This document shows, in pieces, positions 35,265 to 45,102 of a DNA stretch of 64,000 nucleotides (its first letter is position 1; every line of letters starts with the position of its first letter). The position numbers and the translations under genes were made by a program. Source of the DNA: Gemmatimonas sp. (lineage in GTDB: Bacteria > Gemmatimonadota > Gemmatimonadetes > Gemmatimonadales > Gemmatimonadaceae); assembly GCF_027531815.1 (NCBI RefSeq), contig NZ_JAPZSK010000006.1, forward strand, positions 434,001 to 498,000, written 5' to 3'. The notes beneath the pieces were generated by a model, which saw only the letters and a list, made by a program, of their open reading frames with translations, made no database searches and was not told where the DNA came from.

Positions 35265-36544
35265 ATGAACAAGACAGCCAAATACGCCATCGGTGGTGTG
35301 GTCCTCGCGAGTGTGGTCGGGCTCGCGGTCGTGGCCGCCAACAAGAACAAGACCAAGGCCACCGAAGTGCGCGTGGAAGCCGTGGAAGCGCGCGACCTCG
35401 TAGCCTCGGTCACGGCCAGCGGCCAGATTCAGCCCCGCACCAAGGTGGACGTGTCCGCCGACGTGACCGGCAAGATCGTGCGGCTCGTGGTGCAGGAGGG
35501 GCAGATGGTCACCCGGGGGCAGCTGCTGCTGCAGATCGACCCCGAGCAGGCTACCGCGGCCATGCAGCGCGCCGAGGCCACGCTGGCATCGGCCCGGGCC
35601 CAGGCGGCGCAGGCCAGGGCCAACCTCATTCAGGCGCAGCGCAACTACGAACGGTCGGCCGCCATCCAGAAGCAGTCCCCCAACCTCATCAGCGAAGAGC
35701 AGCTCGAGCAGCTGCGCACGCAGGCGGACGTGAACAAGGCGCTGGCCGAAGCGGCCAACTACTCCGTCGAGCAGGCGGTGGCCTCGGTCCGTGATGCCCG
35801 GCAGGCGCTGAGCCGCACCACCATCACGGCCCCCATGAGCGGCAAGATCACGCGGCTCAACGTGGAAGAGGGCGAAACGGCCATCATGGGCACGCTCAAC
35901 AAGGACGCGGCCACGCTGCTCACCATCAGCGACATGAGCGTGCTCGAGACCAAGGTGAAGGTGGACGAGACCGACGTGGCGCGCATCAGCGTGGGCGACT
36001 CGGCGCTCATCCAGATCGACGCCTTCCCCGACACGGCGTTCGTGGGCAAGGTGGTGGAGATCTCCAACAGCTCGGTCACCAAGTCGGCCACCGCGGGCGC
36101 CACGGGCGACCAGGCCATCGACTACGAGGTGCGCGTGCAGCTGGTGAATCCGCCCATCGACACGCGCCCCGATTTCTCGGCCACCGCCAAGATCGTCACC
36201 GCCAAGCGGACCAAGGCGCTGAGCATTCCCATCATCGCCCTCACCGTGCGTGAGAACGAGGACCTGCCCAACGGTGATTCCGCCGTGACGGTGGGACGTC
36301 AGCCGACCAAGGAAGTCGGCAAGCGCGACGTGGAAGGCGTGTTCATCGTGGGCACCGACAACAAGGTCACCTTCCGCCCGGTGAAGGTGGGCATTGCGGG
36401 TGAGCGCCACTTCGAGGTGCTCGACGGCCTCAAGCCGGGTGAGCGCATCGTGGCCGGCACGTACCAGGCCATCCGCGAACTCAAGGACGGCGCGCTGGTG
36501 AAGGAGGCGGTGCCCGAGAAGAAGGTGGCGGCGGAGAAGAAGTC

Positions 36545-36548
<4 letters not shown>
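35265..36548 (+). CDS. MacA/HlyD-family membrane-fusion adaptor
   Basis: The 427-residue protein has an N-terminal membrane anchor ([18 protein letters not shown]), a lipoyl half ([34 protein letters not shown]), a coiled-coil hairpin (about residues 95-165, [24 protein letters not shown]), and the second lipoyl half ([16 protein letters not shown]). A beta-barrel and a membrane-proximal domain follow. This is the MacA layout. It links the TolC-like channel to the inner-membrane transporter. The gene overlaps the ATPase gene (GTGA), so both are made in step. Confidence 0.93.
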
Positions 36549-37351
<803 letters not shown>

Positions 37352-37373
37352 AACCGGCGCAGCTGCGGCACGT

Positions 37374-37417
37374 ACGGCACGGGGTCACCGCTTACCGCGA
37401 GGCCCCGTGCCGTTTTT
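37374..37417 (+). terminator. terminator-like hairpin across the start of the first permease
   Basis: ACGGCACGGGG (37374-37384) pairs perfectly with CCCCGTGCCGT (37403-37413) around an 18-base loop, and five T residues follow at 37413-37417. The GTG start of the first permease (37407) lies inside the 3' arm. This is an intrinsic-terminator shape placed so that it can both stop transcription after the ATPase and hide the start of the first permease. Confidence 0.65.
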
Positions 37418-38654
37418 CGATGCCATTCGTTTGGCGCTCCGTACCATCCGCACCCAGAAGCTCAAGAGCGCCTTCACGCTGCTCGGCGTGTGCATCGGTG
37501 TGATGTTCCTCATCTCCGTTGTGTCCATCGTGGAAGGGATGGGGCGGTACATGGAGGAGGACCTCATCGGCAAGCTCATTGCCGTGAACACGTTCGAGCT
37601 GCGGCATCGTCCCAACATCAATATCGGCGACGTCGACGAGTCGACGTGGGAGGAGTACCGCAAGCGCCCACGGCTCGACATCACCGACGTGGCACCGGCC
37701 ACGGCCACACTCCCCGCCGACTCGCGCTGGTACCTGTACAGCGAAGACATGGTGATGGCCACGAGCAGCACGAGCGGCAAGCCTCGCCAGGTACGCGGCG
37801 TTGCCGTGCAGGGGGACTACTTCGCGATCAAGAAGATGGGGGTCACGCGCGGACGCCTGCTGTCGGAACAGGAGCTCGACCGCGGCGAGAAGTCGGTCGT
37901 GATTGGCCCTGATGCCGCCGACCGGCTCTTTCCCGGGCTCGACCCGATCGGCCGGGAGCTCAAGATGGGTGGCGTGCCCTATCGCGTGGTGGGCGTTGCG
38001 GAGTCGCAGGGCCAGGTGTTCGGCATGTCCTTCGACAACTTCGTCGTGGCCTCCTTCCGCTCGCCGGCGCGGCGGCTGCTCAACTCGCGCCCCAACATCG
38101 TGGATGCGGTGGTGATTCAGTCGCCCACGGTACCGGCCATGACGGAGAACATGGAACTGGTGCGCGCCGCCATGCGCGCGCAGCGCCAGCTGCGGCCGGC
38201 ACAGAAGGACAACTTTTCGCTGCAAACGGCCGATTCCGCGCTGGAATTCTGGAACAAGATCAAGGGCTATCTGGTGCTCGCCGGGGTGGCGCTCCCCGCC
38301 ATCGGGCTCGTGGTGGGCGCCATCGTGATCATGAACATCATGCTGGTGGCCGTGGCCGAGCGCACGCGAGAGATCGGTATTCGCAAGGCCCTCGGGGCCA
38401 GGCGCCGGGACATCCTGCTGCAATTCCTGATCGAGGCATCCGCGCTCGGTACCATCGGCTCGGTCATCGGGGTGGGGCTCGGTATCGGGCTGGCGCAGCT
38501 CATCGCAGCGGTTTCGCCCCTCCCGGCCAGTGTCGCGCCCTGGTCCATCGTTGCAGGCGTGGCGCTGGGCGCGGGCGTGGGCATCATCTCCGGCGTGTAT
38601 CCCGCCAGCCGCGCCTCGCGGCTCGATCCCATCGCTGCCCTGCGGCAGGAGTAA
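37407..38654 (+). CDS. MacB-type ABC permease, pair 1, type A
   Basis: The 415-residue protein has the FtsX/MacB permease plan: one N-terminal helix (KSAFTLLGVCIGVMFLISVVS), a large periplasmic MacB_PCD domain (about residues 50-270), and three C-terminal helices (YLVLAGVALPAIGLVVGAIVIMNIMLV, TIGSVIGVGLGIGL and a last one) ending PASRASRLDPIAALRQE. Within the C-terminal part, AERTREIGIRKALGARRRDILLQFLIEA is the typical coupling region contacting the ATPase. The GTG start is supported by alignment with the other type A copies (MRTLDAIRLAL and related), but it is buried in the terminator-like hairpin. The partner B gene follows after three bases. Confidence 0.92.
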   Translation: MPFFDAIRLALRTIRTQKLKSAFTLLGVCIGVMFLISVVSIVEGMGRYMEEDLIGKLIAVNTFELRHRPNINIGDVDESTWEEYRKRPRLDITDVAPATATLPADSRWYLYSEDMVMATSSTSGKPRQVRGVAVQGDYFAIKKMGVTRGRLLSEQELDRGEKSVVIGPDAADRLFPGLDPIGRELKMGGVPYRVVGVAESQGQVFGMSFDNFVVASFRSPARRLLNSRPNIVDAVVIQSPTVPAMTENMELVRAAMRAQRQLRPAQKDNFSLQTADSALEFWNKIKGYLVLAGVALPAIGLVVGAIVIMNIMLVAVAERTREIGIRKALGARRRDILLQFLIEASALGTIGSVIGVGLGIGLAQLIAAVSPLPASVAPWSIVAGVALGAGVGIISGVYPASRASRLDPIAALRQE

Positions 38655-38657
38655 GCC

Positions 38658-39923
38658 ATGAGTGCATTCCCCACGGGGCTGTTGGCCGTGAGCGAGGGCG
38701 TCCGTATTGCCATCGATGCGACGCGCGCCAACAAGGTGCGCGCGGGGCTCACCATCCTCGGCATCGCCGTGGGCGTGTTCGTGGTGGTGGCCATCGCAGC
38801 GGCGGTACGCGGCATCAACCAGGCCGTGGCGAGGGACTTTGCCAGCATGGGGCCCACCACGTTCTTCGTCGCGCGCTACCCCATCAGTTTCGAAAGCTGC
38901 GACGGTAGCGAGAACAGTTGCCAGTGGTTGCGCAACCCGCCACTGCGCCCCAACGAAGTGGACGCCCTGCGGCGGCTCTCCTCGGTGGACGCGGTGGGCG
39001 AGCGGCTCGAATGGGGGGCCAAGGTGGCCTACCGCTCCACCGAGCTGGCATCCACCAGCGTGGAGGGGTACTCGGCGGAGTGGACGCTGATCAACGCGCC
39101 GGAGGTGTATCCGGGGCGGGCCTTCACCCCGTCGGAGGTCCGCACCGGGGCGCGCGTGGCGGTCATCAGTACGCTCATGGCAGAGCGGCTGTTCGCCGAC
39201 AGTGACCCAATTGGCAAGGCCATTGCCATGAACGATGTGCCCTTCGAGGTGATCGGCGTGTTCAAGGACAACGTCAGCTTCCTGAACGGTGGCGACCGCC
39301 CCAAGGCGGTGGTGCCCATCACCGCGCTCATCCGCTCGATCGGGGCCCGGGAAAGCGGCGTGGCGTTGGCGGTGAAGCCGCGGGAGGAGCTGGCACCGGC
39401 CCTCGCCCGGGACCTGGCCATTGATGACGTCACCGCCACGCTGCGCGGATTGCGCGGCGCCCGGCCCTCCGAAGAGTCGAGTTTTGCGATCATCACGCAG
39501 GACAAGCTGTTCGAGACCTACAACAAGATCTTCGGGATGTTCTTTCTCGTCATGATCGCGCTGTCGGGGGTGGGCCTCATCGTTGGGGGCGTAGGGGTCG
39601 TCGCCATCATGATGATCTCGGTGACCGAACGCACCCGGGAGATCGGCGTGCGGAAGGCGCTGGGCGCCACCAAGGCCACCATTCTGTGGCAATTCCTGGT
39701 GGAGGCGGCCACGCTCACCGGCATCGGCGGCGCCATCGGGCTGTTCGTGGGGTGGCTGGGCACCCTGCTCATTCGCAATTTCACCCCCATCAACGCCAGC
39801 ATCCCGCCGATGGCCGTGGTGGCAGCGCTGGGCGCCAGCTGCATTACCGGCATCCTGTTCGGCATGCTCCCGGCCAGCCGCGCCGCGCGTCTCGACCCGG
39901 TGGAAGCGCTCCGGTACGAATAG
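38658..39923 (+). CDS. MacB-type ABC permease, pair 1, type B
   Basis: The 421-residue protein has the same four-helix plan but with a distinct N-terminus (TRANKVRAGLTILGIAVGVFVVVAIAAAVRGIN). The periplasmic domain contains CDGSENSCQWLRNPPLRPNE, with two cysteines 8 residues apart that could form a disulfide. A similar CDGT-DEKC block occurs in the pair 2 B copy. The C-terminal part has GVGVVAIMMISVTERTREIGVRKALGATKATILWQFLVEA and ends ASRAARLDPVEALRYE. It lies three bases after the type A gene, so A and B are probably made in equal amounts and act as a heterodimer; this is inferred from the gene arrangement. Confidence 0.9.
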   Translation: MSAFPTGLLAVSEGVRIAIDATRANKVRAGLTILGIAVGVFVVVAIAAAVRGINQAVARDFASMGPTTFFVARYPISFESCDGSENSCQWLRNPPLRPNEVDALRRLSSVDAVGERLEWGAKVAYRSTELASTSVEGYSAEWTLINAPEVYPGRAFTPSEVRTGARVAVISTLMAERLFADSDPIGKAIAMNDVPFEVIGVFKDNVSFLNGGDRPKAVVPITALIRSIGARESGVALAVKPREELAPALARDLAIDDVTATLRGLRGARPSEESSFAIITQDKLFETYNKIFGMFFLVMIALSGVGLIVGGVGVVAIMMISVTERTREIGVRKALGATKATILWQFLVEAATLTGIGGAIGLFVGWLGTLLIRNFTPINASIPPMAVVAALGASCITGILFGMLPASRAARLDPVEALRYE

Positions 39924-39926
39924 CGG

Positions 39927-39956
39927 CCTCCGGGGGACGACCGGCCGACCCGGAGG
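39927..39956. terminator. hairpin between permease pairs 1 and 2
   Basis: CCTCCGGG (39927-39934) pairs with CCCGGAGG (39949-39956) around a 14-base loop, in the 49-bp gap between pair 1 and pair 2. No T-run follows, so it may be only a partial terminator or an mRNA processing barrier. Confidence 0.45.
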
Positions 39957-39972
39957 GTGTTATCGTTCTGGG

Positions 39973-41220
39973 GTGAGAACCCTCGATGCCATTCGGCTGG
40001 CCCTCGCCCAGTTGCGGGTCCAGAAACTCAAGAGCGCCTTTACGCTCCTCGGCGTCACCATCGGCGTGATGTTCCTCATCGCGGTGGTGTCGATCGTGGA
40101 GGGCATGGGCAAGTACGTCGAAGAAGATTTCGCGTCGCGCCTTATCGGCACCAATACGTTCACGGTGCGGCGCTTCGACAACGTGGCGGGTGGTCCCGGT
40201 GGCAACCGGGGCTTCGATTCGCGTGAAGCGCAGCGGCGTCCGCTGTTGCGCATGACCGACATCGACGCCGTGCGCGGTGCGCTGCCACCGTCCATGACAT
40301 CGACCATCTCCAGCGAGACGTTCAAGTACGCCGGTGCCCCGGGCGCGCGGCCGCGGCAGGTGCAGGCGGTGGCTACCGACGCGAACTACTTCGCCATCAA
40401 GAAGTTCGTGGTGGACCAGGGGCGCGCCTTCACCGATCAGGAAGTGCGCGCCGGCGCGCCGGTGCTGGTGATCGGCGTGGAAGTGGCCGAGCACTTCTTC
40501 CCGGGGCTCAATCCCATCAATCGCGTGCTGCGCGTGTCCGGGGTGCCCTTCACCGTGATCGGCGTGGTGGAGAAGCAGGGCTCGGTGTTCGGCTTCTCCC
40601 TCGATCGCCTGGCCATTGCCCCGTACACCTCGCCCATGCAGCGCATCATTCGCCCGCTGCGCGACTTCAGCACACTCATCGTGCAGGCGCCCACGCAGGC
40701 GGAGTTGGCGGAAGGCATCGAAATCGCGCGCGGCGCGTTGCGCGCCTTCCGCGGCCTGCGCGCCGCGGAGCCCGACAATTTCGGCATCGTCACGCAGGAT
40801 GCGGCCTTCGGCTTCATCAAGCAGCTCAAGGGGCGCCTCGTGCTCTTCGGCACGGCCCTGCCGGCCATCAGCCTTGTCGTGGGCGCCATGGTGATCATGA
40901 ACATCATGCTGGTGGCGGTCTCCGAACGCACGCGTGAGATCGGGGTGCGCAAGGCGCTGGGCGCCAAGCGCAAGGACATCCTCTCGCAGTTCCTCGTGGA
41001 GGCCGCGACGCTCAGCACCATCGGGGCGGCCATCGGCATCGGGCTGGGCATCGGCCTCGCCGAGTTGGTCGCCGTGCTCACGCCGCTGCCGGCAGCGGTG
41101 GCGCCCTGGTCCATTGCCGCGGCGCTGGTGACTGGGGCCGGTGTGGGCATTGGCGCCGGGCTCTATCCCGCCAGTCGCGCCTCGCAACTGGACCCCATTG
41201 CCGCGCTGCGCGCCGACTGA
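39973..41220 (+). CDS. MacB-type ABC permease, pair 2, type A
   Basis: The 415-residue protein begins at a GTG (MRTLDAIRLALAQLRVQKLKSAFTLLGVTIGVMFLIAVVSIVEGMG) and closely parallels the type A copy of pair 1 in its N-terminal helix, periplasmic domain and C-terminus (AAVAPWSIAAALVTGAGVGIGAGLYPASRASQLDPIAALRAD). The periplasmic domain diverges in its middle third (RRFDNVAGGPGGNRGFDSREAQRR), where substrate or adaptor contacts would lie. It is separated from pair 1 by 49 bp with a hairpin, and followed by the type B copy 9 bp later. It probably arose by duplication of an A-B unit. Confidence 0.9.
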   Translation: MRTLDAIRLALAQLRVQKLKSAFTLLGVTIGVMFLIAVVSIVEGMGKYVEEDFASRLIGTNTFTVRRFDNVAGGPGGNRGFDSREAQRRPLLRMTDIDAVRGALPPSMTSTISSETFKYAGAPGARPRQVQAVATDANYFAIKKFVVDQGRAFTDQEVRAGAPVLVIGVEVAEHFFPGLNPINRVLRVSGVPFTVIGVVEKQGSVFGFSLDRLAIAPYTSPMQRIIRPLRDFSTLIVQAPTQAELAEGIEIARGALRAFRGLRAAEPDNFGIVTQDAAFGFIKQLKGRLVLFGTALPAISLVVGAMVIMNIMLVAVSERTREIGVRKALGAKRKDILSQFLVEAATLSTIGAAIGIGLGIGLAELVAVLTPLPAAVAPWSIAAALVTGAGVGIGAGLYPASRASQLDPIAALRAD

Positions 41221-41229
41221 GGAGCCCTC

Positions 41230-42486
41230 ATGAACAGTCTGCTGCTGGTATTGGAAGGCGTGGGCATGGCGCTCGAAGCCATTCGCGGCAACAAGGTGCG
41301 CGCCGGCCTCACCATTGCCGGCGTCGCCATTGGCGTGTTCGTGGTGGTGGCCATGGGCGCGGTGGTGAACGGCATCCGCACGTCGTTCCAGCAGGACCTC
41401 GACCAGATCGGTGCCACCAGCTTCTTCGTGCAGCGACGCAGCAGTGGGCTGAGTGGCTGCGACGGCACCGACGAGAAGTGTCCCGACCGCAGCAATCCGC
41501 CCATCAGCTTCGATGAGTGGAACATCATCAAGCGCCTGCCCGGGGTGGAAACGGTCATTGCCACACTGGGTGGGTCGGCGAACTTCGCCTACCGCAACAG
41601 TCGCGTGGACAATGTGGGCTACGACGCCTACAGCGTGGACTGGCCCAAGGTGAACGCGTCGGACATTGCGCCGGGGCGCAACTTCACGCGCAATGAAGAC
41701 GCCGCCGGCACCCCGGTGGCGCTGATCAACGACACGCTCAAAGCGCAGCTGTTTGGCCAGTCCGAGGCCATCGGCAAGCAGATCACGCTCAATGGGCAGC
41801 AGTTCACCGTGATCGGCGTGTACTCACCGCGCGCCGGCTTCCTGCTGTCGCTGCAGGGCAAGGGGCCCGACACACCTCGCGCCATCATCCCGTTGCAGGC
41901 GGCGGTGCGCCAGCTGCAGGCGTTCCGCAGTGGGCTCATGCTCACCGTGCGCCCGCTCCCCAGCGCGCGACAGGACGAAGTCATGGACGAAGTCACGGCG
42001 GCGCTGCGCGCCAGCCGCGGCCTCAAGCCGGGTGAGCGACAAACGTTCTACCTGGTGGAGCAGGATCGTCTGCTCGACACCTTCAACCAGCTCTTTGGTG
42101 CCATATTCGCCGTGGGGCTGGCCCTGTCGGCGGTGGCGCTGTTGGTGGGGGGCGTGGGCGTGGTGGCCATCATGATGATCTCGGTGACCGAGCGCACCCG
42201 GGAGATCGGCGTGCGCAAGGCGCTGGGCGCCACCGCCGGCACCATCCGGTGGCAGTTCCTCGTCGAGGCGGCCACGCTCACCAGCATTGGCGCCATTGTG
42301 GGCCTCGCGGTGGGCGCGCTATTGGCGTGGGTCATCCGTTCCAATACCAGCATTCCAGCCGAGTTGCCCACCAGCATCGTGGTGACCGCACTCGTCGCCA
42401 GCGCCGTGACCGGCGTGGCGTTCGGCATGTTGCCGGCCGTGAAGGCGTCCAACCTCGATCCGGTCGAGGCGCTGCGATACGAGTAA
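41230..42486 (+). CDS. MacB-type ABC permease, pair 2, type B
   Basis: The 418-residue protein matches the type B pattern (NKVRAGLTIAGVAIGVFVVVAMGAVVNGI) and includes the LSGCDGTDEKCPDRSNPP block with two cysteines, as in pair 1. The C-terminal coupling region VTERTREIGVRKALGATAGTIRWQFLVEAATLTSIG and the end VKASNLDPVEALRYE are conserved. The ATG at 41230 is preceded by GAGGAG at a good distance. It is 3 bp from the pair 3 A gene (stop at 42486, ATG at 42490). Closer similarity to pair 1 B than to pair 3 B in the visible motifs suggests sequential duplication. Confidence 0.9.
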   Translation: MNSLLLVLEGVGMALEAIRGNKVRAGLTIAGVAIGVFVVVAMGAVVNGIRTSFQQDLDQIGATSFFVQRRSSGLSGCDGTDEKCPDRSNPPISFDEWNIIKRLPGVETVIATLGGSANFAYRNSRVDNVGYDAYSVDWPKVNASDIAPGRNFTRNEDAAGTPVALINDTLKAQLFGQSEAIGKQITLNGQQFTVIGVYSPRAGFLLSLQGKGPDTPRAIIPLQAAVRQLQAFRSGLMLTVRPLPSARQDEVMDEVTAALRASRGLKPGERQTFYLVEQDRLLDTFNQLFGAIFAVGLALSAVALLVGGVGVVAIMMISVTERTREIGVRKALGATAGTIRWQFLVEAATLTSIGAIVGLAVGALLAWVIRSNTSIPAELPTSIVVTALVASAVTGVAFGMLPAVKASNLDPVEALRYE

Positions 42487-42489
42487 GCC

Positions 42490-43734
42490 ATGCTCCCCAT
42501 CGACATTTTCCGTCTGGCGTTCGGCCAGTTGCGTGTGAACCTCCTGCGCACCGCGTTCACGCTGCTGGGGATCGTGGTGTCGGTGGGGTTTCTCGTGGCG
42601 GTGGTGGCAATCATCCAGGGGATGAATGCCTATGTGAAGGAGAACATCGCGGAGGCAATGATCGGCATGAACACCTTCCAGGTGCGTCGCCTGCCGCTCA
42701 GCCTGGGGCTCTTCACCGACGACGAGTTCCGCCTGCTGCAGAAGCGCCCGCGCGTGGACGAGCGTGACGCGGCCGCCGTGGCGGCGGTGCTCCCCGACGC
42801 CCAGTCCATTGGCTTCTCCACCGGGTGGCCCACGCCGCGCGCCGACGTGGTGTGGCGCAATCGCACCCTCGGCAGTGTGCTGGTGTTTGGCGTGAATGAG
42901 GGATACCAGGCGGTGCAGGACTACCGCTTCGTGGCCGGCCGGCCACTCAGTGAACTCGACGTGCGCGAGCGCCGCCCCGTGGTGGCCATTGGCGCCGATG
43001 TGGCGAAGGATCTCTTCGACGAGGGGAATGCCATCGACCAGGAGGTGCGCATTGCCGGCCGCCGCTTCACCGTGGTGGGCGTGGTCGCACCCAAGGGGCG
43101 CGTGCTGGGGCAGTCGTTCGATGCCTTCGTGATGATTCCCATTCCCGCCTTCGAGTCCATCTGGGGGCGACGCCAGCAGACGGTCGTGTCGGTGAAGATG
43201 CGGACGGCCGAGGAGGTGGCGCCTGCCATGGCGCGCGCGCAGGAGGCGATGCGCGTGACGCGTCACCTGCGCCCCGCCGACCGGGACGACTTCGATATCG
43301 GCACCGGGGAAGCATTCATCGCCTTCTGGAAGCAACTCACCAGCGTACTCTTTGCCGTGGTACCGGCGGTGGTGGCCATCGGCATCCTCGTGGGCGGCAT
43401 CGTGATCATGAACATCATGCTCATGGCCGTCACCGAGCGCACGCACGAGATCGGGCTGCGCAAGGCGGTGGGCGCCACGTCCGCGGACGTCCGGTGGCAG
43501 TTCCTCGCCGAAGCGGTAGCGCTGGCGCTCGCCGGCGGCGTGCTGGGCGTGGCAGCGGGATGGGCGTTGGCGTTCGTGGTGAGCAGCGCGAGCCCCCTGC
43601 CCGCCCGCGTGACGCCGTGGAGTGTGGCCCTGTCGCTGGTGCTGGGGGCGGGGATCGGCGTGCTCTTCGGCGTGTACCCGGCCTCGCGCGCCGCGAGGCT
43701 CGACCCCATCACGGCCATGCGCGCGGAAACCTGA
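42490..43734 (+). CDS. MacB-type ABC permease, pair 3, type A
   Basis: The 414-residue protein has the type A plan (FGQLRVNLLRTAFTLLGIVVSVGFLVAVVAIIQGM), but its sequence is more divergent from pairs 1 and 2 than those are from each other. Examples are the first helix (GIVVSVGFLVAVVA) and the coupling region AVTERTHEIGLRKAVGATSADVRWQFLAEA. The C-terminal ending PASRAARLDPITAMRAET is shared with the family. It starts three bases after the previous gene and the B copy follows directly, one base after its stop. It may represent an older pair or one with a different substrate. Confidence 0.9.
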   Translation: MLPIDIFRLAFGQLRVNLLRTAFTLLGIVVSVGFLVAVVAIIQGMNAYVKENIAEAMIGMNTFQVRRLPLSLGLFTDDEFRLLQKRPRVDERDAAAVAAVLPDAQSIGFSTGWPTPRADVVWRNRTLGSVLVFGVNEGYQAVQDYRFVAGRPLSELDVRERRPVVAIGADVAKDLFDEGNAIDQEVRIAGRRFTVVGVVAPKGRVLGQSFDAFVMIPIPAFESIWGRRQQTVVSVKMRTAEEVAPAMARAQEAMRVTRHLRPADRDDFDIGTGEAFIAFWKQLTSVLFAVVPAVVAIGILVGGIVIMNIMLMAVTERTHEIGLRKAVGATSADVRWQFLAEAVALALAGGVLGVAAGWALAFVVSSASPLPARVTPWSVALSLVLGAGIGVLFGVYPASRAARLDPITAMRAET

Positions 43735-43735
43735 C

Positions 43736-44983
43736 ATGCCGCTGTCGGGCAGTGGTCTCGCGGAGAATGTGAAGCTGGCGATTGAAGCGCTGCGTGTAAG
43801 TAAGCTGCGCTCGTCACTCACCATCCTCGGCGTGGTCATTGGCGTGGCTACCGTTATGACGATGGCCGCCATGGTCCAGGGCATTCGCGATCAGATCGTG
43901 ACCACGATCGAAGTGGCCGGCCCCACGACCTTTTACGTGCTGAAGAAGTTCTCGCAGACCCCGCTCAATCCCGACAACCTCCCCAAGGAGGTGCGCATCC
44001 GCCCCGATCTCACCGAGGCGGAAGTGGCGCGCATTCGTCTGCTCCCGGAGATCGGCTACGCCTCGCTGTGGGCGCAGACGCTGGCGCGCATCGAGGCTGA
44101 CGGCGTACGCACGCAGGGGATGGCCATCATGGGGGCCGACGACGGCTTCACCCTCATTCAGGGTGGCGAACTGGTGGAGGGGCGGTGGTTCACGCGCGGC
44201 GAAATCACCGCCGGGGCCCCGGTGGTGGTGCTGCAGGAGAACACGGCGCGCTCGATGTTCGGCCAGGAGCGCCTGCTGGGGCGGCGCGTGCAGATCGGTG
44301 GGCGCGTGCTCGAGGTGATCGGCCTGTGGGCACAGCCCGGGAACATCTTTGCGCCTCCCGGGCAATCCGTGGGCGCCGTGGTGCCGTTTCGCTTCATGGA
44401 TCGTTCGTACACCATCGATCGCACCAACGCGCTGTTCATCCCGGTAAAGCCACGAGCGGGCGTGCGCGTGGCCGATGCGCAGGGCGCCGTGGAGATGGCG
44501 CTGCGGGAAAGCCGGCGACTGCGCCCCGGCGACGGCAATACCTTCGACCTCGTAACGCAGGACCAGATCCTGAACACCTTCAACAGCCTCACGAGCGTCT
44601 TCTTTCTGGTGATGATCGTGCTGAGCGGCGTGGCCCTGCTCGTGGGTGGGATTGGCGTGATGGCCATCATGACCGTCTCGGTCACCAGTCGCACGCGCGA
44701 AATCGGCGTCCGCAAGGCGCTCGGCGCGACACGCCGCGATATCCTGATCCAGTTTCTCGTCGAGGCGAGCACCCTCACCGGCATCGGTGGCGTCATCGGC
44801 GTTCTGGCGGGCCTCGCCTTCGGACGGGTAGCGGCGGTGGCGCTCGACATTGACGCTCCCGTCCCCGTGACCCTGACGGTGATCGCGGTCGTCGTCTCGG
44901 TGGGTATCGGGATCGTGTTCGGCATGATTCCCGCGCGCCGCGCGGCCCGGCTCGATCCCATCGAAGCGCTGCGTTACGAGTGA
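43736..44983 (+). CDS. MacB-type ABC permease, pair 3, type B
   Basis: The 415-residue protein starts at an ATG one base after the type A stop (the frame is open about 38 codons upstream but that part lies within the previous gene). N-terminal VKLAIEALRVSKLRSSLTILGVVIGVATVMTMAAMVQGI and the coupling region VTSRTREIGVRKALGATRRDILIQFLVEASTLTGIG are present. Its periplasmic domain lacks the CDG-CP block of the other B copies. It is the last gene of the export locus, and the photosynthesis block begins beyond a 119-bp gap, on the other strand. Confidence 0.9.
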   Translation: MPLSGSGLAENVKLAIEALRVSKLRSSLTILGVVIGVATVMTMAAMVQGIRDQIVTTIEVAGPTTFYVLKKFSQTPLNPDNLPKEVRIRPDLTEAEVARIRLLPEIGYASLWAQTLARIEADGVRTQGMAIMGADDGFTLIQGGELVEGRWFTRGEITAGAPVVVLQENTARSMFGQERLLGRRVQIGGRVLEVIGLWAQPGNIFAPPGQSVGAVVPFRFMDRSYTIDRTNALFIPVKPRAGVRVADAQGAVEMALRESRRLRPGDGNTFDLVTQDQILNTFNSLTSVFFLVMIVLSGVALLVGGIGVMAIMTVSVTSRTREIGVRKALGATRRDILIQFLVEASTLTGIGGVIGVLAGLAFGRVAAVALDIDAPVPVTLTVIAVVVSVGIGIVFGMIPARRAARLDPIEALRYE

Positions 44984-45102
44984 GTCGTGGTGGACGCCGC
45001 CGCGGCAGGCGTGACGATCGAGCAGATCAACATCTCCCGCAGACCGTGGCCGCCAACGCCGAGGCGAGCAACTCCGCGAGCGTGGAGTGGCGGGAACGGG
45101 CG

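Noticed and set aside
33645..36410. 921-codon minus-strand frame opposite the TolC and adaptor genes
   Set aside because: Its composition is shadow-like (His, Arg, Gly), and both strands cannot be coding here, since the plus-strand proteins show full family motifs.
37392..41187. Very long minus-strand frames opposite the permeases
   Set aside because: They are antisense shadows; no domain is visible, and the plus-strand copies are conserved with each other.
44984..45102. Terminator between the last permease and puhE
   Set aside because: Only 5-bp imperfect stems are present; nothing convincing.
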